The notes below the pieces were generated by a model. That model ran no database searches. It had not been told where the DNA came from and saw nothing but the letters and a program-made list of their open reading frames with translations. A DNA stretch of 64,000 bases from Diphasiastrum complanatum (Eukaryota; Streptophyta; Lycopodiopsida; Lycopodiales; Lycopodiaceae). Below, piece by piece: positions 11,851-23,681 of this stretch. Both the position numbers and the translations under genes were made by a program. The stretch spans positions 66,424,536-66,488,535 of the forward strand of contig CM055094.1 in the NCBI GenBank assembly GCA_029204225.1. Direction: 5' to 3'. The stretch's first letter is position 1. Each line of letters opens with the position of its first letter.

Positions 11851-12724
11851 AGAAATACTATCTTTGACCAGAATTTTTTTTATTCTTATTATTTTCTAGT
11901 ATTTTTCTGGAATTAATAGCGAATTTTCTTTTATCTTTTCTAAAAATTTTCGCGACTTTTCTTTTCTTTTTTCTAGAAATTTTCATGAAATTTTCTACCA
12001 CCGTCCAACATTTTTCATAATGTTTCGTGAAATTTTCAAGAATTTTTCTTGACTTCTCTCAATCTTTCAATATCATTTTTAAGATATTTTCGAGAATTTT
12101 TCGCGACACTAAATTTGTTAATCAAATTTTCGTAAATCGTTTTTGAGAATTTTTCTAGAATCTTTTCTAGCATTCTCTCTAGTTTTTCGAAAAAATTTCT
12201 AGTATGTTGCTAAAATTTTCAAGAAATTTTCGTGAGTTTCTGTATCACTTTCTTTTTAAGGAATCTACGAGAAAGTTTCGCGAAACTTTTCTAGAATCGT
12301 TTTAGCATATTTTCAAGAATCTCTCGACCTATATTTTGTATCCCTCCATTAAAGATGATGGCCACGTGATCATCATTATTCACACGTGTGTACGCTCACA
12401 TATCAAAACAAATATTGTTTCTCCTTAATTTATTTTTTATTTTTTCACAAACGGTCTTCCGTCATTAAAGATCGATCTGTCAAATTATAGTTTCAAACAC
12501 TGAGCCATGCACGTCCTCCATAAATGAAAGTGACAGATGTCAAGTCACCATGCCATGTCATCATCCCTTCCACACCGCTACTGCTTATCAGAGTTATTTT
12601 CTATTTTTCTTCTTTACACTTTCTGCCTGCAAGTTTATGATTTCCTGCGCTCATTTTCTTTGCGATCAAAGCACTCTTTTGCGAACTATTATGATCTACG
12701 GAGCTATCGTCAAACATTCGACCA
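11851..12724 (+). other. G1 spacer between integrase and accessory ORF
   Basis: No coding is evident from 11851 to about 12350. The stretch is AT-rich and repeats variants of TTTTCTAGAATTTTC and TTTCGCGA. The segment 12350-12724 matches the G2 spacer (complement of about 29002-29385), so both belong to the element. It may contain a subgenomic promoter or splice site for the accessory ORF, but I see no clear signal. Confidence 0.55.
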
Positions 12725-12810
12725 ATGGCTTTCGGATCAAGCTCTAGCTCTAATATCATCTGGAAAGCACGTGCAGGAATCCGCCTGGCATCCATCCAGT
12801 CCTTTTTCAA
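12725..12810 (+). pseudogene. Start of accessory ORF of G1, truncated
   Basis: ATG 12725 opens MAFGSSSSSNIIWKAR, identical in its first residues to the accessory ORF of G2 (start at complement of 29002). Similarity stops after ASIQSF, where foreign gypsy integrase sequence begins. Confidence 0.7.
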
Positions 12811-13125
12811 AGCCAAGGCAGTAAGAGTAGCTGATGCTAGGACCACTGCCAAGTTTCTTTATGAAAAAAATATCATTGTGCGCTTTGGATTCCCGGTGGA
12901 GATAGTCAGCAATTGCGGGAGTCATTTCATCAATGAGACCATCAAGGTCCTATTGGAGGAATTCTTCGTGGTCCATAGAACAAGTACACCTTATTATCCA
13001 TGCAGTAATGGGCAAGTAGAGTCATCCAATAAGATCATGTGTAGCATACTCACGAAAACAGTTGAAGCTAGCAGATCGGATTGGGAATACAAGTTACATG
13101 CTGCTCGGTGGGCAACTGTTTTCCG
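12811..13125 (+). pseudogene. Integrase core fragment of another gypsy element
   Basis: The frame reads FGFPVEIVSNCGSHFINE and NGQVESSNKI, matching the second Asp and the Glu of a gypsy DDE integrase, with Asp replaced by Asn in SNCGSHF (usually SDxGxHF). It differs from G1/G2 integrase and belongs to another lineage. It is joined in frame to the G1 accessory ORF, so the 12725-13156 open frame is a chimera of two elements. Confidence 0.75.
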
Positions 13126-13208
13126 TACTTTTACTGTTCCATTGTTTTTTTTTTAATTTTTTCTCATTTTCTTCTTTGTAACGACTTCTACAAACAAGAA
13201 ATATATTT
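13126..13208. other. Junction spacer
   Basis: Short T-rich spacer between the integrase fragment and a tandem repeat. Nothing recognised. Confidence 0.4.
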
Positions 13209-13552
13209 GATTGACTTGAAACTCACAAAGGTCTCACACTTGCAGTATTTCACTCAAATTTGATTTTTAATCCAACAAATGGACTTATAATCACAATTCT
13301 ATCACTCCCTCACAAAGCTTGAATGAAGATAAGATGAAGTGAAAACTACTTTCAAACAAATCTTGCCAAGAAATGGATTTGATTGTCTCTAGAAACTCAC
13401 TAAGGTCTCTCTCTTGTAGTGTTTCACTCAAATTAGATTTCTAATCCAACAAATGGACTTATAGTCTCAGTTCTAGCACTCCCTCACAAAATTGGAATGA
13501 AGATAAGATGATGTGAAATATACTTACAATCAAATCTTGCCAATTTTGGCTA
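13209..13552. repeat. Two-copy tandem repeat, period about 172 bp
   Basis: Units 13209-13380 and 13381-13552 share long blocks, including CAACAAATGGACTTATA, CACTCCCTCACAAA and TGAATGAAGATAAGATGA (last with one difference). They have diverged at scattered positions. No coding seen. Confidence 0.75.
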
Positions 13553-14641
13553 TTTTTGGACAAAAACATGACTTAATCTCACTCACACTTTTTGATGTAC
13601 TTTCAAGACGTGTAAAACAAGTTTAGAGGACCTTATTTCAGCCTAGATTAATTAGATTGCATGACCCTATGTCAAATCTAATCAATGGCACTCAATCTTG
13701 GTAACTTATCCTAAGATTTCCACTATAAATTACATCAAAAGCTCACAAATTGAATTTCTTTGGATCAAATGAATACCATGCATTAAATGTAGGTTCAGAG
13801 GTGCCCACACATGTGGACAGTATGGATTTGGACCCCTACCAAGTTTGGGATCAAATCTCCTAACCAAAATCAAGATTCTAACTTGCCCTCTCAATACTAG
13901 TTTTTATCACCAAAACTTGCTAAAAATGGATTTGCATTCGATCAATGGCTTATGCTCTTGTACTTGGATCTAATACCATGTGAAAGTACTGTACTTTATC
14001 TACAAAATATCCACAAGAGTGATTGGATGCTTGCTTAACAATCTATCAAAAAACTAGCCACAAAAAAGTTGATCTAGATTGGCAATTAAAAGCAATCAAA
14101 AGCCTTAACAAACAAAAGCATTAACAAACAACAAGCATTAACAATCAAAAGCATTGATCAACATTGAAATTCGAGACCACATGTGTATACTACAGGCTTT
14201 AGTACGGCCTTCAACCTGAGAAACAAGTAGAAATTGATTTGGTTTCATTTGGATCACAAAAACTCAATGTACATAGTGAACTAGCTTGAGATTGCCAATG
14301 AGCTCCAAAAATTTTCTATCTTCTCACTATGGAGAGAGGGAATACATAGCAAATTCGACTTCCTTCTTAAAGCTAGGTGGATTTCCAGCATGTAATAAGG
14401 AAGTTAACTCACTCTCCTTGACTTAAAATGAAACCTTAGCTTAGATCCTAGAGTTATGCTTGGTAGGTAGCTAGCTGGTCGAATTTTCACCTTAAACTTA
14501 GGTTTAGGTCCTGTAAAGTAGGGATGACCACCAAATAGACATTACCAACTCTCTTGACTTGATTTAACCTATATTAGGAGTGGATTTTAACGTGGCATTT
14601 TGGCCATACATGTGCCCCTTTGAGGAAAAACCCAACTGATA
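13553..14641. other. No gene seen
   Basis: AT-rich sequence without recognisable coding. A short local repeat of AACAAACAAAAGCATT-like units lies near 14105-14155. It may be transposon spacer or LTR; no partner copy is present in the window. Confidence 0.4.
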
Positions 14642-15141
14642 CTGGATATCACCCATGCTCAGTGAGTTTCGGTTCCGAAGGTGGCCGTCCCAAAATGAAG
14701 ACCAACTGCTATAGAAGATCTCCCCTGAAATTGCCCTTTCCAACTTTTGACTTCCCGCTTGCGTCTGGTGGGCGTTGTCGCAAATGAAACTAACCCAAGA
14801 AACAGGCTAGCCATCCATCCTTTGCAAACATTGAGTCATTTCGTTGTCGTTCACGTGCGAGTACTTGAACTACAAATCCGCCGCACAGATTCTGGATATC
14901 ACCCATGCTCAGTGAGTTTCAGTTCCGAAGGTGGCCGTCCCAAAATGAAGACCAACTGCTCCATAGAAGATCTCCCCTGAAATGGCCCTTTCCAACTTTT
15001 GACTTCCTGCTTGCGTCTGGTGGGCGTTGTCGCAAATGAAACTAACCTAAGAAACAGGCTAGCCATCCATTCTTTGCAAACATTGAGTCGTTTTGTTGTC
15101 GTTCACTTGTGAGTACTGCAAATCCACCCCACAGATTCTGT
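14642..15141. repeat. Two-copy tandem repeat, period 250 bp
   Basis: Units begin at 14642 and 14892 with CTGGATATCACCCATGCTCA. They stay nearly identical through GGTGGCCGTCCCAAAATGAA and GCGTCTGGTGGGCGTTGTCG, with a few substitutions and small indels. This is a recent local duplication. Confidence 0.85.
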
Positions 15142-15876
15142 AGTCCTCTTTGTTTGATGGTATCAGTCTTCAAAGAAAAGGTTCCTTCTCGAGCCATCAA
15201 CTCCTTGTATCACAAGCAATCATGCAAACCAGGCAAAGCACGAGTACTAAGACTCACCACGAATACGTACAAGTAAGACACTCAGGCAGGTTTACTAACA
15301 AGTAACAAAGACAAGGTCCCCCTTTGAGATGGTCCTGCCAACGGACCTTTGCCTGGCCGCGCCCATACAAATCGATCACGGAATCAACCCACATAGGACA
15401 CCCCTCCAACTATCCGTGCTTTCACCATTAAGCAGCACATTGCCTCAGTCACGCCCCACCACTTTTTGGTCGATAGCCCTTATAGCTAAACGATCGGCAG
15501 CTATCCCGCACCGGCAGCTAACCACCCGTGCTTTACACCCAAATTCGAGCAGCATCTCTGTATCAATGGTTAACTCTTACAGTTCGAATATGTCGCCCCG
15601 CACCCAACAAGGTACAGACCGTGCTTTCACCTCCCTAGGCAGCACTTTGTCTCATCCGTCCAATGTGCAGACAGCGCCAAGCCCGAACCGCGAGAACTGA
15701 CCGTGCTTACACCTCAAGGGCAGCACCTTGACTCATCAAGTCCCCCGTTCTGCCGACCACCCCGACCGTGGACGCACCCGTGCTTACACTATGGGCAGCA
15801 CCTTGCACAACAGTTGTCTTGATGAACCCCAAACCGTGGCCATTTCTGTGAGATCCGCATAGCTGACCGGCCAGTC
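15142..15876 (-). repeat. GC-rich minisatellite-like region, likely retroelement leader
   Basis: A module close to CGTGCTTACACCTCAAGGG followed by GCAGCACCTTG recurs near 15416, 15529, 15617, 15701 and 15778, each with differences. On the minus strand this follows a copia-type primer site, so it is probably the untranslated leader of a decayed element. Composition is clearly more GC-rich than the surroundings. No coding product recognised. Confidence 0.5.
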
Positions 15877-16560
15877 GGCTTTGATACCACATGTAGTGCA
15901 AGCATCCCAAAGGGAGCCGGGAACCACGACTTAGCTTCCCAGCCTTCAACTCTTGCCATCCAAACCCACTTGACATGCAAGCATCCAACTCGCCAACAAC
16001 GATCAGACTTAACCAACTTGAAGTTCCGAAAACCAACATTGAGATCCAACCTGGCGCCATGCCAGATCAGGGGTCCCGATGTGAATGACTTCCCTCCAAG
16101 CAAGCCGCCCGACATACATCAAACTTAACCAACTCAAAGCTTCGTTACAAACGAGTAACATCCATTCCAAGCAAGCGGTCTGACTTACATCAGACTTAAC
16201 CAACTGAAAGCTTCGTCACGAGCACTTGAAGCCAACCTGGTGCCACGCCAGACTGGACAGCCATAAACAGGTAACATCCACCCAAGCAAGCCATCCAACT
16301 CAGCCAACAGGTTAGAGCCCGTTCCCCAAGAGCTTAACTCATTCACGTTCATGCAAGGAACACTCAGAACCACAAGCCGCAACAGATATGGAAACAACCA
16401 GTTCTTGGACCAAATGGTCCCGACAGCATACCGCTGGCGCCACGGACCGAATGGTCCCGACGGCATACCGCTAGCGTCCCGGGATACGACCCTCAGCTAT
16501 GTGCCAAGTTAAAAATTTTGAAAGCGGCCTTACAACTGGCGCTTTTACCGAACACTGAAA
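15877..16560 (-). mobile_element. LTR end and primer site of a decayed copia-type element
   Basis: On the minus strand, TGGTATCAAAGCC (complement of 15877-15889) matches the initiator tRNA-Met primer site used by plant copia elements, immediately preceded by an LTR-like ...CTACA end near 15892. The sequence above it to about 16560 would be LTR. It contains repeats of CTTAACCAACT near 16008, 16125 and 16194, and a near-duplicate block around 16424-16470 (AATGGTCCCGAC...GGCATACCGCT). The other LTR and coding part are not in place. Confidence 0.5.
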
Positions 16561-17286
16561 CCCAGGAGGTAATCAGAGTCAGTTTGAGAAAAATCTCACT
16601 TTATTAATAAATCTGAGAAGGTTACATTTCAAGTGTGTGACCGACCCTAGTCTCCGGGGCGCTAGCATGCCAAGGCGAGAGCCATGACAACATTCCAGCA
16701 AGGGAGGCTGAGACTTGGTTGGAGCTCGCCCTGAGTCGCAACCCGCACTCCCCTATAGTATTGGTGTGATTCGGCACCCCCCCTCATACCAAGCACTCTA
16801 CCCAAGCTGGTAAAGCATGTTTTTCTCTCTCTAGAATTTTCTCTATCTAGAAAGTCATTTTTTCTCTCTAGATTTTATTGATCCCCAGGCTTCCTTTAAT
16901 CATGCCTAGATCGTGTGAGGTGATTGCACATCGATCTGAGCTCTCTGGACTCCGCTAGAACCGATCAAAGATTTTCAGCCATAGGAACTTGGCGCCAGCT
17001 GGATTCTAGTCACAGTCTATCTCTTCGTCTCAGCTTCGTGTTTTGCAAATTGTTCACGACACTTTTCTCTTCACGACATTTTTGTCTATTGTGAATCGTT
17101 CATGACAAATGACAACTTTGAGCATGAAGAAGAAATCCAGAATATTTCACGAACTGTTCGCGATAGTTTCGCGACAGGTGAGCTTGAAGAACAATCCATA
17201 AAAGATTTCACGAATCGTTCGCGACAATTCGCAACATCTGAGGTTTGAACAAGAAACAGAAGTTATCACAATGTTGTTAAGATCAT
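16561..17286 (+). other. Retroelement-like noncoding leader, no gene seen
   Basis: The segment contains TTGGCGCCAGCTGG near 16989, which partly resembles a gypsy primer site. From 17040 to 17260 there are repeats of TTCACGA/TTCGCGACA motifs like those in the G1 spacer. I suspect a gypsy LTR or spacer preceding the following accessory-type ORF, but no boundary is clear. Confidence 0.4.
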
Positions 17287-17983
<697 letters not shown>

Positions 17984-18059
17984 CCAGCACCTTTACAACA
18001 ACCCATACCGGTGGTCCCTACCAATCTATATTCGGCGCACCAAATTTTGGGCACTATTG

Positions 18060-18657
18060 TTCAGGAGGCGCTTGCGGCCAAAGCAATAATGGTGAAACTA
18101 ATGACAGATAATGCGAAGCTGTGAGCAGAACTCACCAAACTCCAGCAAGACCTGCAGTTAGCCAGTCAACATGTGTAGGCACAAAAGGACGAGGTCCTTA
18201 AATTGAAAAAACACAAAGATAGCCTCCAAAACTATATCACGGGCCTCTCTAAGATAGCTACGGATGCCTTAGCCAAAGTCCAATAGCTCCAGCAAGAATT
18301 AGCGCAAAGGCTAGTCCCCCTCCATGCACAATTGCAAATCTACGAAATAGAAAACACGCGCTTGGGAGCGGAGGTGCAAGCGCTCCAAGCAGAGAAGGCC
18401 GCATGGTCAGCCCAGCCAAGACGTCGAATAGGCCACTCACCCAAGCCGAAATGAACCTCTACAGGCAGCAGGTGCAGATCTACACTCAAACCCTAAACAA
18501 CTACCAAGATGAGTTCGATAGATATCACGCGAGTGCCAAGCAAGAGCTCATCAGCCAGGCAAAAAACGCACTCAAGGTGTGCCAAAACCTCATGGCACAG
18601 AAACCCAAGTTGACCCTGATGGTGATTCCAATGCCACCCACTTATGATACTGCGTAG
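18060..18657 (+). pseudogene. Coiled-coil part of a gypsy accessory ORF, with stops
   Basis: The plus frame reads AELTKLQQDLQLASQ, KKHKDSLQNYI, AQLQIYEIENTRLGAEV and QALQAEKAAW, a long heptad-rich coiled coil, interrupted by stops near 18121, 18175 and 18283. Similar coiled coils occur in G2 (complement of 22222-21374) and G4 (around 32480). This is probably the 3' half of the same kind of accessory protein. Confidence 0.5.
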
Positions 18658-18690
18658 GCTAGTCCAAGCCAAGATTAAGGACAAGCAGCG

Positions 18691-19056
18691 ATGAGACTTG
18701 ATACACAAGAACAAGGGCAAGATACAGGTCTTGATACCACACTACAAGCGGATCCGAACCAAGCACAAGCCTCTTCATCCCAAGGCTCGAGATCGATCTC
18801 TGCCATTCGTGCCTTCAGAAGACCCAAAATGGTAGAGGATGAAATCAATGCCTACCTGGTCCAGTATCCATACGAAAGCTCACGCGGCGGGTGGAAGCTA
18901 CCAGTCACAATTAAAGAGGTCAAAGGCAACGAGCTCATCTATTTCCCCGCCTTGGCCCCTCAATCAGAATGGCACCAAAAGCTGTTTTGGACTACAGCAT
19001 ATGCACTTCCCTTGTATGTGTGTCCAAACCAGCTCGATAATTTTTTAAGGTTGTGA
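18691..19056 (+). pseudogene. C-terminal accessory ORF fragment, unknown
   Basis: A 121-residue frame starting MRLDTQEQGQDTG, with a Gln/Ser-rich beginning, then a globular part with YESSRGGWKLPV and SEWHQKLFWTTAYALP. It follows the coiled-coil segment and ends where minus-strand G3 sequence begins (about 19056). No known domain recognised. Confidence 0.4.
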
Positions 19057-20012
19057 ATTTTCGCGAACTAAGTCTTCGTCAATGGTGTTTAATACTTCAT
19101 CATTGTGTATGTCCCATTGATAGATTTTTAATTTTGATTTGTATACACGAGTGTTTATTGGTTGTGGGTGTTGCACACAAGCCAATGTTGATGGAAGTTT
19201 AATTTCTCTCAATATACGACGCTTTCCTAATCGCTCTGGATCTAGCAAGTGAATAACCTGGTCGTTAGATAACTCATGTTCTTCCACAATAAAAACGCCA
19301 TCCTCACTGGTGGATACTTCAGTAGCAAAAGCATCTTCAGGTATCCACTCAATAGGGAGTGCATCTATCATGTATAAAGACAGGATGAGAGTGTTGATAT
19401 CCGTGGAGTTTATGGTAACATTGACTAGTTCATCTTCCTGAACTTCTTGTTCACAAAGAGTGGCATTGACACAATCAATGGTTGCTAGGACATGACCCCA
19501 ATTGATAATATAAGTACTCTACACGTACTGACCCTTTATAGTTGAATCAATACTCTTTTGGATTATCATATGTAGTTGAAGACCAATCGTCTTCAATTCG
19601 TGCATGCTTTCCATTTCTAACCAAGGCGTTCCAAGAAGGAATTGATAGGTGTGTGGTTCATCAGAAAGATCTAGTACGACACACTCTATGGTGAAATTCA
19701 AACTTGTAATTTTAATCGGTAAATTGCTTATGTGATCGACAGGCATCGTCATTCGTTCTCGTCAGCCATTCGTAACTCGTACTTAGGCTTTTCCAATGTG
19801 GATATTCCCCATGCCTTGGTTAAGGACAGGGCGATAATATTCACGCCAGACCCACCACCGAGAATGGCTTGCACGGATGGGTAAGATTTGTAGTGCATTG
19901 GTAAAGTGATGTTGTTACCTTTAGCAACATGTATATGAAGTAAGCTCATGTCTACATTATGAAGTAAGCTCATTCTACATTATGAACCATTTTAGCGTTT
20001 TCTAGTTGTCTA
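19045..20012 (-). mobile_element. Gypsy fragment G3: protease and linker
   Basis: Minus frames 19973-19749, 19752-19519 and 19371-19045 read through a retroviral protease: GGGSGVNIIALSL (catalytic Asp replaced by Gly; usual pattern DGGSxxNI) and QFLLGTPWLEMES (the flap-side LGxPWL). An acidic linker follows (PEDAFATEVSTSEDGVF). It ends before reverse transcriptase. Its upper edge abuts the truncated G2 LTR at 20013, and its lower edge meets the plus-strand fragment near 19056. Confidence 0.72.
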
Positions 20013-20152
20013 AAGTACTTAGGAGATATATTCTCGAAAAATGACTTAGGCCTCTTCATAATCTATACTTAACCAGCTCATATCTTCATTTTCGAGTATA
20101 TCATGCCATATTTATGTTGATATTCAATATTTAACATTTTCGTGACATCACA
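20013..20152 (-). repeat. Truncated 3' LTR of G2 (first 140 bp)
   Basis: The complement of 20152-20013 aligns with 5214-5353 of the G1 LTR, starting TGTGATG. It breaks off after CCTAAGTACTT, where G3 begins. It confirms the LTR start of the family. Confidence 0.85.
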
Positions 20153-20165
20153 TATCCCCTTCCTC
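20153..20165 (-). other. Polypurine tract of G2
   Basis: On the minus strand GAGGAAGGGGATA sits immediately before the LTR start TGTGATG. This is the plus-strand DNA primer site expected at that position. Confidence 0.85.
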
Positions 20166-21142
20166 AAATGTGAAACGTCCTCGTGAACATATCATCCTTA
20201 TTTCGAGGATTATTCAAGAAACATTCTTATTCGTCAGATTTTCATTGAGGCGAAAAGATATTTCTTCGTGTATTTCGTCCTTTAGATATTTCTTCGTCTT
20301 AGAGAATATGTGTCTTGTTGTTTCTTTAATTGAATAGGTTGTTTTGAGTTGATCTTTGAATTGCGGATGAAAACTGGAATCAAACTTCAAAACATCTTCA
20401 AACTTCAAAAAGTCAGCATCCCATAGCAACATTACCACGACAAAGGCATGAATGAATATTCATGAATGATTCAGTTCTTCATATAATTTCTGAACAAGCT
20501 CCAAGTTCTGTTGAGCTTTGATCAAGAGCAAGTCTTCTTTTGATTTTGTATAGTGGCCAACTGATAAGTTGCCGAATTCTTCTAACTTAACCGGGAGCAA
20601 TGTTCCATCAAACAGCTCCTGGGTTAACTTGGTATCTTCATCTGAATCACTACGTAGAGTTATTTCTTTACATTAACGAGCTGAAAATCTAATAAAATTG
20701 CTTTTAACATAAAGATTCTGAACAAAAAATAATGTCTTCGCCGCAAAGGTACCAAACTGCTAAAATGTATATCTACGTAATTGCTTATAACAGAATGACT
20801 TCCTTCTATCTTGCAAATTATGTCGAATCTCCGCAAAATATTCTGCAAGGTTTCGCTCCCAATCCACATAAAGACTGAATAATTTCGGATAAGCCATATT
20901 TATATTAATCAGCAAACCTGCATCGTCGAATGCACCTAAATCCGCAACAGCTTGTGGTTTGTACAGCTGAAACTACAACTTTCGCTTCAAAAATGTCGCT
21001 TATTATCTTCGTTCCGCAAAAATTGAAGTTATTTGATTCGAATATATTCAAGAGCATACATAGCCGAAGAGCCTATGTATAACTCTGCTGATCCAAAAGG
21101 TACGACCTAGAACTTACCCTGGATTATGCCCCAACAGAGACA
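20166..21142 (-). pseudogene. 3' part of the G2 accessory region, decayed
   Basis: Minus frames 20869-20660 and 20438-20214 are short and lie between the accessory ORF and the polypurine tract. The second contains KTKKYLKDEIHEEISFRLNE, which looks like part of a charged helical protein. Coherence is low, and part of this may be the 3' untranslated region. Confidence 0.35.
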
Positions 21143-22414
21143 TCATTTCTGCTCGATAGAGAGCTGGGCCCATAACCAGAGAAAGTCATCCTTCTCCCAA
21201 GGTCGCTTCCATTCGTCGAAGGCGATGCCTACTGCGCCTGGTAGCATCATGTAATCCACACGCCATTGCAACTCAATATTAAAAGCATGTGGACACCATT
21301 TCCAGAAGCGTTCAACAAATGCACGGAATCTGTCAGCACATACCTTCGACTGATTTCGCCACATTCGCTTTGGCTATGTAGATGTAGTTGCCAAGTCCTG
21401 AGTTTGCAACGTAGCAGCCAGCTTCTGATCTTCCATTTGTTGCTTAAGATTCGACAACTCCTGTTCGAGCTGGTCAATCTTCTCGACAGCCTCCAAGAAT
21501 TCTAGATGGTCTGAGGCTCCGGTGCAGGCAGGCACAGCTTGGAGTTGTTGTGTGAGGTCATCAATTCGAAGAAGGGCCTGAAGGTATTCATCATGTGCAT
21601 CGGGCCCGCTGCAAGATGGGGTGGCATCACTGGAGAGCTCCTTCAGCTCAGCCAACTCTTCCTCGACAAGAGCCTTCGCATCCTCGAGCGGTTGTAAGAA
21701 CTCGACTCAAAAAATTTTGAGCATCTGGCCTTGGAGTTGGTTCAGCTTCGTGAGATCGACTGTGATTGACCCTGCATTGGTGCTCAGAGACAGAGCAGCT
21801 TTTGTCTTTAGTCTTGTCATTCGCTCCTCCTGTAAATGTTTCTGGAGCATGACATTATGTTGATTCCCAGCCAAAAGTTGCTGTTTCAAATAATCATTTT
21901 GAGTCTGAAAATTGCCAGACTTGGCTTGAATCACCTTCTTTGTCTGCTTCAAAGAATCAGCTTTCTTTATTAGAGTCTGAAGCTGTGTTTCAAGAGAACG
22001 ATGTTGTTCGATCAGCTTCGTATTGTCTGATTTGAGCGAATCAATCTTCTCGAAGGACTCCTTCAGAGAATCTAGTGATTTTCTCTCTAAGGTGATAAGC
22101 TGCATCGTGAGTTGTCGGTGGTACTTGTCAAACTCATATACTTCAGCCACTAGATTCTTGGCTTTCTCTGTCATGGATCGAATCCACTGGGGCTGGTCGT
22201 CTGGTTCTTCTTCATCTGCCACAGGTGCCCCAATGTCGCCTTCAGCAGCTATTCGTCCTTTGTCTAAGTGTCAGACTGGGTTGCGTCATCCTTAGAGGTG
22301 GATGCACTCTGCTGCTTCTGAGATGTGGAAGCAGATGTTGGCTTTGAAGAATCAGCAGCAGCAGCAGCTCCATCAGTTTCCATTGCCACAACTTCACTCT
22401 CCATAGTAGTGGTG
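21143..22414 (-). pseudogene. G2 accessory ORF, second half (coiled coil)
   Basis: After a Ser/Thr/Ala-rich linker just below the C1 insertion, the frame 22222-21707 starts MADEEEPDDQPQWIRSM and runs as a long coiled coil (DSLKESFEKIDSLKSDNTKL and on). It continues in 21655-21374 with two similar Glu/Leu-rich repeats (EYLQALLRIDDLTQQL, EFLEAVEKIDQLEQEL), then in 21364-21143 a Trp-rich globular end (FVERFWKWCPHAFNI). Frame changes near 21707 and 21374 show decay. This joins 29002-28281 once C1 is removed. Role unknown; env-like and transposon-like ORFs occupy this position in Athila/Tat elements. Confidence 0.6.
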
Positions 22415-22419
22415 GCTGC
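22415..22419. other. Target-site duplication GCTGC, left copy
   Basis: Identical to 28281-28285 on the other side of C1. A 5 bp duplication is the normal size for copia integration. Confidence 0.93.
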
Positions 22420-23072
22420 TGTGAAAAATTGTCAACTAGTAGTATTTTCCTAACTTGAGATTTTGTAGGCCTATGGCCAAATAAAAGTTAGAGATAGGTT
22501 CATACATGTATGTAGAGGCCCAAAGTATGTGTACACTACTTTTGAGGTCACATTAATTAGAGGAGGTCGAGTGTGGAGCTCTTCTATTGGCTCATAATTT
22601 GGTGCATTCCTATTTGACCAAATTTCTAGGTATATGGGTGAATCCTATTGAACCCCAATTTTAGCCTATCATAAGACAAGTGGCCAAGAGGCACTATGGC
22701 TGCTATAAATAGCCATCTCCACGAGTATGTACACATCTCATTTTCATTCTATTGAATGAATGTTATGCTCTTTGAAGGTCCATCTTCTTCTCTCTCACTT
22801 TTTTGTTCATATCTTGCATTCTAGCCACTAGAATTGTGATTTCTTTGTTGCTATGGCTTCACACGTGTGAAATGCAGGTTGTAGGCTCTGAAGTACGGAC
22901 AGGGACAGCAAGTTTCTGTTTGTGGAAGCTTATGATCAGATTTTGATGTTTAGTTGATGTTTAGTATGCTTAACATCACAATTTCTATCATTTTTTCAAT
23001 CTAGATGTGCATAACTTCCATGGCCAAGATCTTTATGAAACTTTAGCATCTTTTGGATCTGAGTTTTTCACA
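22420..23072 (+). repeat. 5' LTR of C1
   Basis: 653 bp, TGTGAAAAATTG ... TTTTTCACA. It contains a TATA box, TATAAATA at 22704-22711, which places the RNA start shortly after. It matches the 3' LTR except at position 22645. Confidence 0.96.
22704..22711 (+). promoter_or_regulatory. TATA box of the C1 LTR promoter
   Basis: TATAAATA in the middle of the LTR, with the same sequence in the 3' LTR at 27912-27919. The position relative to the LTR ends is normal for a copia U3/R boundary. Confidence 0.75.
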
Positions 23073-23084
23073 TGGTATCAGAGC
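23073..23084 (+). other. Primer-binding site of C1 (initiator tRNA-Met)
   Basis: TGGTATCAGAGC abuts the LTR end. It is the canonical plant copia primer site. Confidence 0.95.
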
Positions 23085-23681
23085 ATTAGGCGGCCAAATG
23101 TGCAGGTTTTGCCAGATTTAGAAGAGATTTGTGGGCGAGTTTGCTTTTGTAGCATTCCAATCAAGTTTCTAGCTAAAAATCTTGTTGATTTATGTGTAGA
23201 AATTGGATCTTTGTGATCAAAACATCATTTGTATGCATTTCAATTGAAGTAGGGCGAATTCCCTCTGTACTTATCAGAATAAGGAGACAAAAATTGTTTT
23301 GGAAAGAGGGAGATGCAAGATCCAACAAGATCCTATTAGTTTTCCATTCTAGCATATAGTTTTTTGATTCAATTTCTTGCTTCTTCATGTCAAAAACTTC
23401 AAAATTGATGTAACCCTCTGATTTTCAGTTTGCTGAATGATTCAAGAGTGTATTTCAATCTTAGGAGTGAGGGAAAAGCAAGTATATTGAGGTTTGGTCT
23501 TGGTTTGATCAAGAAATCATAAAACTAGTGGCTAAAATTAAGGAAAAAGTGAGGAAAAGAGAGAAAAAGTAAGGTTTTAGGTTCCAAATCCTTGTGATTT
23601 CTTCTTGTGTTTCATTTGTTGATTCAAGAGAGTGCTTAGTGCATTGGAACAGGTCAAAGATCAGAGATCAATCATTGCAAC
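23085..23681 (+). other. C1 untranslated leader
   Basis: Noncoding sequence between the primer site and the gag start, normal for copia elements. The longest plus frame here (23007-23216) straddles the LTR end and is not a gene. Confidence 0.7.

Larger units (their letters stand above)
5214..12810 (+). mobile_element. Gypsy retrotransposon G1 (Athila/Tat-like), 3' truncated
   Basis: The order is 5' LTR (5214-6470), tRNA-Asp type primer site (6474-6490), gag with three zinc knuckles, protease, reverse transcriptase, RNase H and integrase, then the first codons of an accessory ORF. That order defines Ty3/gypsy, and the primer site is typical of plant Athila/Tat lineages. Stops and frameshifts in every domain make it non-autonomous. 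There is no 3' LTR: at about 12810 the accessory ORF (match to G2 ends after ASIQSF) runs into integrase sequence from a different gypsy element. G2 on the minus strand is a close relative. Confidence 0.88.

Noticed and set aside
15707-16466. Overlapping minus-strand ORFs of 64-117 codons
   Set aside because: They lie in a GC-rich repeat block where stops are rare by composition. No domain is recognisable.
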